Numbered from the stretch's first letter, positions 35,139 through 44,844 are shown. The stretch is DNA of 64,000 bases from Chryseobacterium gregarium DSM 19109 (GCF_000430845.1 NZ_AUMU01000008.1:62001-126000), one strand, 5' to 3'. Program-made: numbers and translations. Notes: a model not told the origin generated them from the letters alone.

Positions 35139-36359
35139 ATGTTTGACATTCAGGAAATAAGAAGTCAGTTTTCTATATTAGACAGGCAGGTAAACGGGAA
35201 ACCTTTGGTTTATCTGGATAATGCAGCAACATCCCAGAAACCGGATTCCGTTTTAGAAGTCTGGAATCAATATTATACGGAAATTAATGCCAACGTACAC
35301 AGGGGAATTCACACCCTGAGCCAGCTGGCAACAGAAGAAATGGAGCTTTCCAGAAGGAAAATCCAGAAATTTATCAATGCTGAGCACGATTTTGAAATCA
35401 TTTTTACCAAGGGCACAACGGAAGGATTGAATCTAATCTCCTATATTTTAACACAGAAGCTTAAAAAGGATGATGAGATTATTATATCTTACCTGGAACA
35501 CCATTCCAATATCGTCCCTTGGCAGTTACTTTGTGAAAGAACGGGTGCGCGATTAAAAGTTATTCCTATGGATCAAAACGGAATTCTTAACCTCGATCAG
35601 TTTGACGAACTTTTAAGCGAAAAAACAAAAGTAGTTTCTTTAAATCAGGTTTCCAATGCATTGGGCGTGATTAATCCTATTGAAGAAATTATCTCAAGAA
35701 CCAGGAAAAATACAGATGCCTATATTGTAATCGACGGCGCCCAGTCAGTTCCGCACTTTACCGTTGATGTACAAAAAATGGATTGTGATTTCTTTGTTTT
35801 CTCAGGGCACAAGATGTATGCACCGATGGGAACGGGGATTTTATACGGAAAACAAAAGCTTCTGGAAGAACTGCCGCCGTTTCACGGAGGAGGGGAAATG
35901 ATTGCCAGCTGTTCATTTACCGAAACCACTTATGCCGCATTGCCTTTTAAATATGAGGCAGGGACACCGAATGTCGGTGGAAATATTGCTCTGGGAGCAG
36001 CGGTGGACTTTATCCGGAATATCGGACAGGAAAACATCCGGAGCCATGAAAATGCGTTGCTGGAATATGCCCAGAAACAGCTTTTGGAACTTGAAGGAAT
36101 CAGAATTTATGGGGAAAAGGCTAACAGGACCGGCGTGGTTTCCTTTAATCTTGAGGGGATTGGGATTGCTTCTGATGTCGGGATGATTCTCGATAAGTTA
36201 GGAATTGCTGTAAGAACCGGACACCACTGTACACAGCCGATTATGGATTTCTTTAATATTGCCGGTACCGTAAGGGCAAGCTTCGCGGTGTATAATACAT
36301 TTAATGAGATTGATTTGCTGGTAGAAGGCGTGAAAAAAGCACAGCGGATGCTGAGTTAA
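35139..36359 (+). CDS. sufS: Cysteine desulfurase SufS
   Basis: PLP enzyme that removes sulfur from cysteine and supplies it as a persulfide to the SufBCD scaffold. The 406-aa class II (SufS-type) enzyme has the PLP-binding Lys225 in FSGHKMYAPMGTGILYG, the GAQSVPH pocket residues and the active-site Cys364 in RTGHHCTQP with the short SufS-type loop. It stands alone 30 kb from sufABCD, with its own promoter and terminator. No SufE or SufU gene is adjacent. Confidence 0.96.
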   Translation: MFDIQEIRSQFSILDRQVNGKPLVYLDNAATSQKPDSVLEVWNQYYTEINANVHRGIHTLSQLATEEMELSRRKIQKFINAEHDFEIIFTKGTTEGLNLISYILTQKLKKDDEIIISYLEHHSNIVPWQLLCERTGARLKVIPMDQNGILNLDQFDELLSEKTKVVSLNQVSNALGVINPIEEIISRTRKNTDAYIVIDGAQSVPHFTVDVQKMDCDFFVFSGHKMYAPMGTGILYGKQKLLEELPPFHGGGEMIASCSFTETTYAALPFKYEAGTPNVGGNIALGAAVDFIRNIGQENIRSHENALLEYAQKQLLELEGIRIYGEKANRTGVVSFNLEGIGIASDVGMILDKLGIAVRTGHHCTQPIMDFFNIAGTVRASFAVYNTFNEIDLLVEGVKKAQRMLS

Positions 36360-36386
36360 AATATCAATGATTTTCATTTAGCATAG

Positions 36387-36404
36387 AGGCTCCGATTGGA
36401 GCCT
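36387..36404 (+). terminator. Terminator behind sufS
   Basis: Stem AGGCTCC / GGAGCCT with a 4-base loop and a long T-run. Confidence 0.9.
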
Positions 36405-36500
36405 TTTTTATTTTTATATAAAGCATTGGTTTCCAGTATTGAGGTATTGCGTTTTTCCGGAATAAATATTAAATTTAGGGTACCAATAAATCAAAAACCT

Positions 36501-37316
36501 ATGAAAAAACATTTATTTTTACTAGTATTCGCTGCCGGATTAAGTCAGGCACAGGTATTTTCTGAAAATTTTAACACCGGAACAATGCCTTCCGGATGGA
36601 CAGCCGATAATGCGGACACCTCAGAAAACTGGGGAGTGGGAACGGAAAATAGTTTTGCAACGTTTCCGGACGGTGCAGCGTATTTTGACGATGATAATGC
36701 AGGTGAAGATGGTATTAATTCCAATGCAACCTTGACTTCGCCTATCATTAACCTTACAGGAGCTGTAAATCCCAGGCTGTCATTTAAATATGCCAACATG
36801 ATTTATAATGACGATTCTATCCTAAAGGTTGAGGTCTTTAACGGAGCTTCCTGGATACAGTTATTTACTTTTTCCGGTGAGGCGGGAGACTGGGGACTGG
36901 ATCCTGATACTTTTGTATTTTATGTTGATGCTTATGCAGAGGCAACAAATATTGACTTAACCCCTTATATAAATGCTGATTTCCGGCTCAGGTTCGTTTA
37001 TGATGATGCCGGAGATTATTCTTATGGTGTGGTGGTGGATGATGTTCTGATTTCTTCAGACCTTTTATCAACATCAGATGTTTCGTTTCAGGATGCAGTT
37101 GAAATCTATCCCAATCCTGTAAAAGACAATTTTTACATCAAACCGGATTTGAAACCCGGATCGGTCATTTCAGTAGTTGATATGTCGGGGAAAGCAGTAA
37201 AAACTTTCAGGCAAAAATCAGATGCCTATGACCTGTCAGATCTTCCAAAAGGAACTTATATGCTCATGATTAATAGCGATACGTTAACGGTCAGGAAAAA
37301 AATTATAAAACAATAA
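36501..37316 (+). CDS. T9SS-secreted protein with MAM-like/choice-of-anchor domain
   Basis: A 271-aa secreted protein. Signal peptide 1-18 (MKKHLFLLVFAAGLSQAQ). A jelly-roll-like domain follows (ENFNTGTMPSGWTADNADTSENW ... LTSPIINLTGAVNPRLSFKYANM ... GVVVDDVLI), typical of the choice-of-anchor-J or cleaved-adhesin-like domains of Bacteroidota. The last 75 residues are a type A sorting domain (VEIYPNPVKDNFYI ... LPKGTYMLMI ... VRKKIIKQ) recognised by the type IX secretion system. The protein has no catalytic domain, so an adhesive or binding role is likely. The open frame reaches back to 36396, but the signal peptide fixes the start at 36501. Confidence 0.87.
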   Translation: MKKHLFLLVFAAGLSQAQVFSENFNTGTMPSGWTADNADTSENWGVGTENSFATFPDGAAYFDDDNAGEDGINSNATLTSPIINLTGAVNPRLSFKYANMIYNDDSILKVEVFNGASWIQLFTFSGEAGDWGLDPDTFVFYVDAYAEATNIDLTPYINADFRLRFVYDDAGDYSYGVVVDDVLISSDLLSTSDVSFQDAVEIYPNPVKDNFYIKPDLKPGSVISVVDMSGKAVKTFRQKSDAYDLSDLPKGTYMLMINSDTLTVRKKIIKQ

Positions 37317-37321
37317 AACCT

Positions 37322-37346
37322 AAAGCTTCTGAATTTCAGGAGCTTT
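37322..37346 (+). terminator. Terminator behind the T9SS protein gene
   Basis: Arms AAAGCTTCTGAA and TTCAGGAGCTTT (12 positions with one G-U pair) followed by TTTT. Confidence 0.88.
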
Positions 37347-37433
37347 TTTAATGCATATATAAAATTTCAAAAAAATGCTGTACAGCTGTAACTTTTTCTC
37401 TATTTCTTTGTCTTAGTAATAGAAACAATAATT

Positions 37434-38000
37434 ATGAAGCTTTTGTTCGGAAATAAAAAGGATGATTTGTTGAGCCGCCTGAAAAAGCAGGATCCGGCTG
37501 CACAGAAAATCTTTTATGATCAGAATGTAAAGAAATTCCTGAGTATAAGCAGAAGTTATATCAGTGACCTGTATCAGGCTGAAGACTGCCTTATCAAAGC
37601 ATTCTGTAAAATTTTCAAAAATATAGAAAGCTTCCGTGAAGAAGGCAGCTTTGACGGCTGGACCAGAAGGGTAGTAGTCAATGAATGCCTGAACTTTATT
37701 AAAAGTCATAAAACGGTTTTTTACCTCGATGAGGTGAGTCCGTCTTATCTGGAAGAAATCCATGAGGAAGAAGTAAGTTTTGATTTTAACGCACAGCAGC
37801 TGCTGGACCAGCTGCCGGATAATTACAGAATGGTTTTTAATTTATATGTTCTGGAAGAGTACTCGCATCAGGAAATTGCTGATGCATTACAGATTTCAAC
37901 AGCAGTAAGCAAAACCCAGTTATTCAGGGCAAAAGAAAAAATGAGAAAAATTTATTTTCAACAACAAGAAGCCGTAAAAAATGAGCACTACCAAAAATAA
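37434..38000 (+). CDS. ECF-type RNA polymerase sigma factor
   Basis: A 188-aa sigma-70 family factor of the extracytoplasmic-function class. Region 2 spans about residues 20-85 (FYDQNVKKFLSISRSYISDLYQAEDCLIKAFCKIFKNIESF ... WTRRVVVNECLNF) and region 4 about 120-175 (LPDNYRMVFNLYVLEEYSHQEIADALQISTAVSKTQLFRAKEKMR). The next gene overlaps by 20 bases and encodes a single-pass membrane protein, the normal sigma/anti-sigma order. Confidence 0.93.
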   Translation: MKLLFGNKKDDLLSRLKKQDPAAQKIFYDQNVKKFLSISRSYISDLYQAEDCLIKAFCKIFKNIESFREEGSFDGWTRRVVVNECLNFIKSHKTVFYLDEVSPSYLEEIHEEEVSFDFNAQQLLDQLPDNYRMVFNLYVLEEYSHQEIADALQISTAVSKTQLFRAKEKMRKIYFQQQEAVKNEHYQK

Positions 38001-38598
38001 TATGGAATACCAGATCAAAAAACAGATCAATGAAAGGGAAATAACACCTTCAAGAGATTTATGGTCTGAAATTGAATTGCAGTCAAAAGGAAATTCTCCA
38101 AAAACAAAAATCAACTGGTTTTTAGTTGCTGCCTGTGTGGTTTTAATATTCAGTTTGGGCACTATTCTGGTTTTTAATAAAAAAGAAAATACGATTGTAA
38201 AACCGGAAATTGTTGCTGAAACTAACGGTTCAAAAATTCAGGAAAGTATAAAAAGATCCGATACAGAATCTCCGGATTTGCTCAGACAAGATCAAAAAGA
38301 ATCTGTAACAACAGAAAGCAGTTCTCCTGAAAAAAAAGAGATTGCTGGAAATCCCCGGATCATTATTCAGGAGAAAGAAGAATTGCCTTTAATTAAAGAA
38401 AATCCTTCTGAAGCATTACCGGATATTTCACAAGTTCCGGCAGAAAAAAGTATCGCCCAGGCAGATTCCGCAAAAGGCTCGGTAAAAAGGAAAAGATATG
38501 TGGATCCTTCCACACTGCTTTTTTCAGTGGAACATAAAGACGTTATCGAAAAAACAAAACAAAGCAATGTTGCTGCCATTGATCTGAACGGGAAATAA
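37981..38598 (+). CDS. Putative membrane anti-sigma factor
   Basis: A 205-aa single-pass membrane protein: cytoplasmic N-terminus of about 45 residues (QIKKQINEREITPSRDLWSEIE), one transmembrane helix (WFLVAACVVLIFSLGTILVF) and a Lys/Glu/Ser/Pro-rich periplasmic part of 130 residues that is probably disordered. No zinc-binding HxxxCxxC motif is present, so it is not a ZAS-type anti-sigma. Overlap with the sigma gene (20 bases) and topology support the assignment. Function by context, not homology. Confidence 0.65.
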   Translation: MSTTKNNMEYQIKKQINEREITPSRDLWSEIELQSKGNSPKTKINWFLVAACVVLIFSLGTILVFNKKENTIVKPEIVAETNGSKIQESIKRSDTESPDLLRQDQKESVTTESSSPEKKEIAGNPRIIIQEKEELPLIKENPSEALPDISQVPAEKSIAQADSAKGSVKRKRYVDPSTLLFSVEHKDVIEKTKQSNVAAIDLNGK

Positions 38599-38627
38599 TA
38601 CATTTTTTAACAATTAAAACTTATAAT

Positions 38628-39668
38628 ATGATCAAGAAATTTATCCTGATGGGATTGGTATGCCTGTTATCCGGCACTGTTTACTCGCAAAAGAATTTTA
38701 ATAAAGTGAATCTTCAGCCAAAAGAAGACACGCAAGTGAGCCCGATAGTAAAAGAAAAAGTGGATGAATACGCCAAAAAAATTGATGCCATTATCCAGGA
38801 AGAAAGAAAGCTGATGGAAGCAGAATTGCTTATTCTTCAGGCAAAAAACCTTGATAAAAGCGAATTTGATAAGCAGAAGTCAATTGTTGCAGACCGGTTT
38901 TCAGAAAAAATAGACCGGAGAATCGAAGAGTTGGGATTTGATCTCGACGCAGTGATTCAAAAGCAGGTAAGATATTCACTTCTTAATTCTGATGTCACCT
39001 CTAATGAAGAACTGAAAGAAAAACTGCTTAAAAAGTTCAGGCCGACGAAGAACCTTGAAGGATATATTTCCTATGGAATTATGAATCTTCCAAACAGCAA
39101 AGCCGATAACAAGCTTGATAAAAATTTAGGATATGCAGGGAATTTTGAATTTGGTTTGAAATTTAATTATCAGTTTGGACGAACAAGTCCGTGGGGGTTA
39201 ATTTCAGGAATCGGTTTTTCCTGGAGAACTTTGAACCTGGACAATAATATGTATTTTGCAAAAGATGCAAACGCTGATGTTTATCTGGCAGATTTTGAGA
39301 AGAATTTAAGTAAGAGTAAATTGAGAACCGGTTATATTGTGGTCCCTCTAGGTTTGCAATACAATTTTTCTAAGATCAAAAATGCCGGAATGGATATTCA
39401 GTACAGGGATTACAGCAAAGGGTTCAAAGTTGGCGCAAATGTTTACGGAGGTGTAAAAATGGCGACCAATAATATCATAAAAGGAGAAGGAATCAGTGAT
39501 AGGGGAAGAGAAAACTATCAGGTGAATCCTTTTATTTACGGAGGTCAGTTTACCGTTTCGTATAATGATTTCAGTATATTCGTGAAAAAAGATTTGAACA
39601 ATTTCTTTAAAGATTATCATTTTGAAAATGATAAAGCCCTGGTTTTTGGTGTGGCCCTTTGGTGGTAG
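38628..39668 (+). CDS. Exported protein with helical N-terminal half and beta-barrel-like C-terminal half, third gene of sigma unit
   Basis: A 346-aa exported protein that I do not recognise. Signal peptide 1-20 (MIKKFILMGLVCLLSGTVYS). Residues 35-145 are Lys/Glu-rich, strongly helical and probably coiled coil. From residue 145 onward (LEGYISYGIMNL ... NFEFGLKFNYQFGRTSPWGLISGIGFSWRTL ... ALVFGVALWW) the alternating pattern and terminal Trp resemble an outer-membrane beta-barrel. It lies 29 bases behind the anti-sigma gene and is probably cotranscribed. A coiled-coil-plus-barrel protein under an ECF factor suggests an envelope sensor or stress target. Confidence 0.6.
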   Translation: MIKKFILMGLVCLLSGTVYSQKNFNKVNLQPKEDTQVSPIVKEKVDEYAKKIDAIIQEERKLMEAELLILQAKNLDKSEFDKQKSIVADRFSEKIDRRIEELGFDLDAVIQKQVRYSLLNSDVTSNEELKEKLLKKFRPTKNLEGYISYGIMNLPNSKADNKLDKNLGYAGNFEFGLKFNYQFGRTSPWGLISGIGFSWRTLNLDNNMYFAKDANADVYLADFEKNLSKSKLRTGYIVVPLGLQYNFSKIKNAGMDIQYRDYSKGFKVGANVYGGVKMATNNIIKGEGISDRGRENYQVNPFIYGGQFTVSYNDFSIFVKKDLNNFFKDYHFENDKALVFGVALWW

Positions 39669-39881
39669 AATGGCGTTTAGCTAATATTAAAAGTCTTTTT
39701 TTAATTTATTCATAATTTCTTCTCAGATTATTATCATGATGATTTTTATCTGCATTTAAATTTAAAAAATTTAAAAGATCAGTAGGAATAGAATTGAAAA
39801 TTAAGCTTTAAAGTTTTATAAAGCTTCAATGAAAAATTTAAAGAGGCTCTGATAAAAATGCTTAGTATTCATATTTATACA

Positions 39882-39910
39882 AAAAACGCCGAGAAATTCC
39901 CGGCGTTTTT
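39882..39910. terminator. Bidirectional terminator between the sigma unit and fumC
   Basis: A GC-rich 10-bp stem AAAAACGCCG / CGGCGTTTTT with a 9-base loop in an AT-rich spacer; T-runs on both strands. A weaker 8-bp repeat AAGCTTTA / TAAAGCTT lies just before it (39803-39826). Confidence 0.9.
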
Positions 39911-39943
39911 CATTCAATATTTAACAGTTAAAATCTAATTTTC

Positions 39944-41338
39944 TTATTTTAAACTTCCCACCATATCTTCAGGTTTTACCCATTCATCGAATTGTTCAGC
40001 CGTTACAAATCCAAGATTGATGGCTTCTTCTTTCAGGGTTGTTCCGTTTTTGTGAGCTGTTTTTGCAATTTTTGCGGCATTTTCGTAACCGATATGCGTG
40101 TTTAAAGCCGTTACCAGCATTAAAGATTTGTCAACCAGTTCTTTGATTCTTTCATGGTTGGGCTCAATGCCTACTGCACAGTGATCGTTAAATGAAATAC
40201 AGGCATCCGCAATCAGCTGGGCAGACTGCAGGAAATTGTAAGCCATTACGGGTTTGAAAACATTCAGTTCATAATTTCCCTGGGTTCCTGCAAATGAGAT
40301 CGTTGTGTCATTTCCTAACACCTGGGCGCACACCATGGTCATGGCTTCGTTTTGTGTAGGGTTTACTTTTCCGGGCATGATGGAGGAGCCCGGCTCATTT
40401 TCTGGGATATTAATTTCGCCGATTCCCGAACGTGGCCCTGAAGCCAGCAACCTGATGTCCTGAGCAATTTTATATAAAGAAACAGCGATTTGCTTCAGGG
40501 CACCGTGAGACTCTACGATCGCGTCGTGAGCAGCCAGCGCTTCAAATTTATTTTCTGCCGTTAAAAAAGGAAGATCTGTGAACTTGGCGATATATTCAGC
40601 TACTTTCACATCATAACCCTGCGGCGTATTCAATCCGGTTCCAACTGCCGTTCCCCCTAAGGCAAGCTCGGAAAGGTGAGGCAATGTATTTTTTAAAGCT
40701 TTGATCCCGTAATTTAACTGGGCAACATACCCTGAAAACTCCTGGCCTAAAGTCAGCGGAGTAGCATCCATTAAATGGGTTCTTCCGATTTTAACGATAT
40801 TTTTAAAGGCTTCCGTTTTTTCTGCCAGAGTATCCCTCAGTTTTTCAACGGCCGGGATAGTAACCTCAACCACTTTTTTATAGGCCGCAATATGCATCGC
40901 TGTCGGATAGGTGTCATTGGAAGACTGGGATTTGTTCACATCATCATTGGGATGAATCTCAGATTTATCGCCTAAAGTACCGCCGTTGTTGACGTGGGCT
41001 CTGTTTGAAACCACTTCATTCACATTCATATTGGATTGCGTTCCGGAACCAGTTTGCCAGATCACCAGAGGAAACTGGTCATTTAATTTTCCTTCTAGGA
41101 TTTCGTCACAGACTGTAGCAATCATATCCCTTTTTTCAGCCGGAAGAACTCCCAGATCAGTGTTGGTAAAGGCTGCCGCTTTCTTTAAATAGGCAAAAGC
41201 TTCAATGATTTCCTGTGGCATGGAACCTTCCGGCCCGATTTTGAAATTGTTTCTCGAACGTTCTGTCTGTGCGCCCCAAAATTTATCTGCAGGAACCTGC
41301 ACTTCCCCCATGGTATCTTTCTCTATTCTGTAATTCAT
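39944..41338 (-). CDS. fumC: Class II fumarate hydratase
   Basis: Metal-free, heat-stable TCA-cycle fumarase that interconverts fumarate and L-malate. The 464-aa homotetrameric-type enzyme has [39 protein letters not shown], the [12 protein letters not shown] segment and the family signature [17 protein letters not shown]. It lies head-to-head with a class I fumarase gene, so the genome has two unrelated enzymes for the same step side by side. Confidence 0.97.
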   Translation of the reverse strand: MNYRIEKDTMGEVQVPADKFWGAQTERSRNNFKIGPEGSMPQEIIEAFAYLKKAAAFTNTDLGVLPAEKRDMIATVCDEILEGKLNDQFPLVIWQTGSGTQSNMNVNEVVSNRAHVNNGGTLGDKSEIHPNDDVNKSQSSNDTYPTAMHIAAYKKVVEVTIPAVEKLRDTLAEKTEAFKNIVKIGRTHLMDATPLTLGQEFSGYVAQLNYGIKALKNTLPHLSELALGGTAVGTGLNTPQGYDVKVAEYIAKFTDLPFLTAENKFEALAAHDAIVESHGALKQIAVSLYKIAQDIRLLASGPRSGIGEINIPENEPGSSIMPGKVNPTQNEAMTMVCAQVLGNDTTISFAGTQGNYELNVFKPVMAYNFLQSAQLIADACISFNDHCAVGIEPNHERIKELVDKSLMLVTALNTHIGYENAAKIAKTAHKNGTTLKEEAINLGFVTAEQFDEWVKPEDMVGSLK

Positions 41339-41561
41339 TATAATTTAAATTTTAAATCTCTTATTAATTGTCAGCCGGAAAAGCGACTAAAGCCAGTCTG
41401 AATTCTGATTAAGATTATTATGATTTGCCGAATCAAATACACTTAACAAATTTTGACTTAAGATTTTTATTTCTTTGCTGCTAAAAATAGTTTTATAAAA
41501 ATACTCATAAACTTACAACCTCACAATTTATAATCATTATAAATATCTATCAAATGACTGA

Positions 41562-41597
41562 TTTTGCTCATGCATTTTTCACGAAGTTTTATTTTTG
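41562..41597 (+). promoter_or_regulatory. Promoter of the class I fumarase gene
   Basis: TTTTG, 23 bases, TATTTTTG: consensus elements with the maximal accepted spacing. The -7 element ends 17 bases before the ATG at 41615, and the longer frame starting at 41564 would begin inside this promoter. Confidence 0.65.
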
Positions 41598-41614
41598 CAC
41601 CCAAAGAAAATCAA

Positions 41615-43222
41615 ATGGAATTTAGATACCAGGATCCGTACCCGATTCAGAAAGATGATACGGTGTACCGGAAATTAACTTCAGACTATGTGAAGGTTGA
41701 GCAGTTAGGAGAAAGAGAAATTTTAACCATTGACCCGAAAGGCCTTGAACTGCTGGCGGAAGAAGCCATGGCCGATGTTTCTTTCATGCTCCGTTCTACC
41801 CACTTGGCCAGCCTGAAAAGGATTATTGATGATCCTGAGGCTACGGATAATGACCGGTTTGTTGCTTACAACCTGTTACAGAATGCGGCGGTAGCGGCGG
41901 AAGGAGCCTTGCCGTCCTGCCAGGATACCGGGACCGCAATTGTGATGGGAAAGAAAGGTGAAAATGTATATACTGGAGTTGATGACGGCGAATATTTAAG
42001 CAGAGGGATTTACAATACTTATCAGAAAAGGAATTTAAGGTATTCCCAGGTGGTGCCTTTAACCATGTTTGATGAAAAGAATTCAGGGTCAAACCTTCCG
42101 GCGCAGATTGATATTTATGCTAAAAAAGGAGATTACTATGAGTTTTTATTCCTGACAAAAGGCGGAGGTTCTGCCAATAAAACATTCCTGTACCAAAAAA
42201 CGAAATCTTTACTGAACGAAAAGTCTCTTGAAGCTTTCGTAAAAGAAAGGATCTCAGACCTGGGAACAGCGGCCTGTCCGCCTTATCATCTGGCTTTGGT
42301 GATCGGCGGGACTTCTGCAGAAGCCAACCTGGCTGCCGTAAAAAAAGCATCGGCAAAATATTATGATCATCTTCCGACAGAAGGAAATGAGGCCGGACAG
42401 GCATTCAGGGACCTGGAATGGGAAGCGAGAATCCAGAAAATCTGCGAAGAAAGTTCAATAGGTGCACAGTTTGGCGGTAAATACCTTACGCATGATGTAC
42501 GGGTGATCAGGCTTCCGCGGCATGCCGCTTCCTGCCCGGTAGGAATGGGAGTCTCTTGTTCAGCAGACCGGAATATCAAAGCAAAAATTACCAGAGAAGG
42601 AATCTTCCTTGAACAGCTGGAACAGAACCCGAAAAGGTTTTTACCCAGTACGCCGCCGCACCTGGAAGAGGCTGTCGAAATTAATCTGAACCAGCCGATG
42701 TCTGAAATTTTGGCAGAGCTTTCAAAATATCCGATCAAAACAAGGCTAAAGCTGAATGGAACACTGATTGTGGCAAGAGATATTGCCCACGCAAAAATCA
42801 AAGAACTTTTAGACAGCGGACAACCGATGCCGGAGTATTTCAAAAACCATCCGATTTATTATGCCGGACCGGCAAAAACACCGGATGGAATGGCTTCGGG
42901 GAGTTTCGGACCTACAACGGCCGGAAGGATGGATGTTTATGTTAATGAATTCCAGAGTCACGGAGGAAGCATGGTAATGCTGGCAAAAGGGAACAGGACA
43001 GCAGACGTTACCAATGCCTGCAATACATACGGAGGATTCTATTTAGGATCAATCGGCGGACCGGCAGCAATTTTGGCTAAAGACAATATCGTTTCGGTTG
43101 AGGTCGTGGATTTTCCTGAACTGGGGATGGAAGCGGTAAGAAAAATAGAGGTAAAAGACTTTCCGGCATTTATTATTACCGATGATAAAGGAAATGATTT
43201 CTTTGCAGATCTAGCACACTAA
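41615..43222 (+). CDS. Class I (Fe-S) fumarate hydratase
   Basis: A 535-aa single-chain class I fumarase that uses an oxygen-labile [4Fe-4S] cluster. Cluster cysteines are in [19 protein letters not shown] and [11 protein letters not shown]; the C-terminal beta part contains [30 protein letters not shown]. The start [16 protein letters not shown] is chosen from the promoter position and family alignment by eye. It depends on the Suf machinery found in this window. It is E. coli FumA/FumB-like; I leave the symbol open because those two cannot be told apart. Confidence 0.95.
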   Translation: MEFRYQDPYPIQKDDTVYRKLTSDYVKVEQLGEREILTIDPKGLELLAEEAMADVSFMLRSTHLASLKRIIDDPEATDNDRFVAYNLLQNAAVAAEGALPSCQDTGTAIVMGKKGENVYTGVDDGEYLSRGIYNTYQKRNLRYSQVVPLTMFDEKNSGSNLPAQIDIYAKKGDYYEFLFLTKGGGSANKTFLYQKTKSLLNEKSLEAFVKERISDLGTAACPPYHLALVIGGTSAEANLAAVKKASAKYYDHLPTEGNEAGQAFRDLEWEARIQKICEESSIGAQFGGKYLTHDVRVIRLPRHAASCPVGMGVSCSADRNIKAKITREGIFLEQLEQNPKRFLPSTPPHLEEAVEINLNQPMSEILAELSKYPIKTRLKLNGTLIVARDIAHAKIKELLDSGQPMPEYFKNHPIYYAGPAKTPDGMASGSFGPTTAGRMDVYVNEFQSHGGSMVMLAKGNRTADVTNACNTYGGFYLGSIGGPAAILAKDNIVSVEVVDFPELGMEAVRKIEVKDFPAFIITDDKGNDFFADLAH

Positions 43223-43251
43223 AAACATTATAAAATATTTACTACTTTGTA

Positions 43252-43282
43252 TTGCATGGTACTTTTTTAAGGTGTACTTTTG
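43252..43282 (+). promoter_or_regulatory. Promoter of the serine hydrolase gene
   Basis: TTG, 20 bases, TACTTTTG; full consensus, ending 18 bases before the ATG at 43301. Confidence 0.7.
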
Positions 43283-43300
43283 CAGTACAAATTAGTAATT

Positions 43301-44372
43301 ATGAAAGATTTTCTATTAGCCTTATTCCTGAGTGTTTGTGTTTTTAGCCCATCCTATGCGCAGCTCAATCAAAAAATAGACAGTCTTATACAGACTGAGT
43401 TCAATGATCAAAACGGTCCGGGCGGAGTTTTCCTTATTTCGAAAAAGGGCAAAACCGTTTATGAAAAGGCGTTCGGAAAAGCCAATCTGGAACTGGATGT
43501 CAATATGACTTCGGATAATATTTTTCAGATCGGTTCCATGACCAAACAGTTCACGGCAATAGCCGTTCTGATCCTGGAATCACAGGGCAGGCTGAAGGTC
43601 AGCGATCCTGTTTCCAAATACATTCCGGATTATCCTTCCGGCCACTCCATTACCATTCACCAGCTGCTTACGCATACTTCCGGAATAAAGGATTTTACGA
43701 AGATGAAATCACTTTCGGAAATCGCCCAGAAAGAGATGTCACCCAAAGCAATGGTAGATTTCTTTAAAAATGAAACTGTAGATTTTAAGCCGGGAGAGAA
43801 ATTCGACTATAATAATTCGGGATATGTGCTGCTGGGATACATCATCGAACTGGTTTCAGGCGCTAAATATGAAGATTTTATCCGTGAAAATATTTTCCGT
43901 AAAGCCGGGATGGACCATTCTTATTATGCCAGCGACAGGAAAGTTATTAAGAACAGCAGAGCATACGGCTACCATCAGAAGAGTGACGGTTATGTCAATA
44001 AAACGATCATCAGTTTCAGTATTCCGTTTGCTTCTGGATCTCTGATGTCTACCGTAGAAGATATGGTGAAATGGCAGAATGCCATCAATAAAAATCTTAT
44101 TCTTGATGCAGAACACACTGAAAAAGCTTTTACCCGATACAAACTTAACAGCGGAACAGAATTTACCTATGGGTATGGCTGGCATCTGAAAGATACCAAC
44201 GGAGTTCCCGACCAGGGAGCATGGCGGAAGTATTTTCGGGTTTAAATCCATGGGTGTTTATATACCGGATGAGGATATTTATGTTATCGGGTTCAGCAAT
44301 TGTGACTGCCATTCCCCGACACAGATTGTAAAAGATATGGCAAAAACTTTTTTAAAGGAAGCGAAAAAATAA
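43301..44372 (+). pseudogene. Serine hydrolase (beta-lactamase/PBP4* fold), frameshifted near its C-terminus
   Basis: A secreted penicillin-recognising-type hydrolase (family of class C beta-lactamases, D-aminopeptidases and esterases). Signal peptide 1-20 ending YAQ. SxxK in GSMTKQF (nucleophile Ser) and YxN-type YNNSGY are intact. The original frame ends at 44245 after a divergent tail, but the sequence continues in the +1 frame from 44220 with HGGSIFGFKSMGVYIPDEDIY and ends at 44372 (last residues KEAKK). HGG is the family's third catalytic motif, so the frameshift lies at 44213-44219, just before it. A single extra base in the GGGAG run would explain it. Either a recent loss of function or a sequencing error; the rest of the gene is undamaged. 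Confidence 0.85.
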
Positions 44373-44428
44373 AATAGCTACCTTAATTAGTTTAAAATCA
44401 AAATAAATAATAAAATAGGATGTATATC

Positions 44429-44461
44429 TTTTGTGTAAAATAATAAAAAGTCCTATTTTTG
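44429..44461 (+). promoter_or_regulatory. Promoter of the small His-tailed membrane protein gene
   Basis: TTTTG, 20 bases, TATTTTTG: textbook flavobacterial promoter, 17 bases ahead of the ATG at 44479. Confidence 0.75.
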
Positions 44462-44478
44462 CCTAAAATCTTTAAGAA

Positions 44479-44778
44479 ATGATAATGATTTTATCAGCAT
44501 TTTGGCCGTTTTACCAGTTCCTTTGGACCGTATTCTTTATTGTAATGTTCCTTGTAGGATTCTGGTGTATTTTTATGTTCTTCGGTTTCGTCATCCCTTT
44601 ATGGTTAACTGAAGGCTTAAAAGAATATTTCGGGAAAGTAAAACCTTTCGATCCTGAAGATGTCAGAAGTAAAATGGTATACGAGCAGGAAGGCGCAGAA
44701 GTAATTTTCAATGAGCCTAAAGGCCATGGTCCGTTTATTCACGATCACAGCCACGACAGTCACGGACATCATCATTAA
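44479..44778 (+). CDS. Small membrane protein with His-rich tail
   Basis: A 99-aa protein of unknown function. The first 45 residues hold one or two transmembrane helices (FWPFYQFLWTVFFIVMFLVGFW ... FFGFVIPLWLTEGL). The following 35 residues are soluble and charged, and the C-terminus is a His/Asp cluster (HDHSHDSHGHHH), a likely metal-binding tail for Zn, Ni, Co or Cu. A very good promoter and a terminator flank it, so it is a real monocistronic gene. An in-frame ATG two codons later is an alternative start. Confidence 0.75.
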   Translation: MIMILSAFWPFYQFLWTVFFIVMFLVGFWCIFMFFGFVIPLWLTEGLKEYFGKVKPFDPEDVRSKMVYEQEGAEVIFNEPKGHGPFIHDHSHDSHGHHH

Positions 44779-44844
44779 TTGATTTTGTCATTGTTTTCTC
44801 ACCTGAATTCTGAGAAAGCAATATCAAAGCAAAACAACATATAT

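Noticed and set aside
41564-41614. Longer N-terminus of the class I fumarase
   Set aside because: The added codons cover the promoter -7 element and begin with a TTG; family similarity starts at MEFRY.
42367-42843. 158-codon minus-strand frame antisense to the class I fumarase gene
   Set aside because: Shadow of a strongly conserved coding region with no independent signals.
43280-43300. Longer N-terminus of the serine hydrolase
   Set aside because: It would start inside the -7 element TACTTTTG; the signal peptide begins at 43301.
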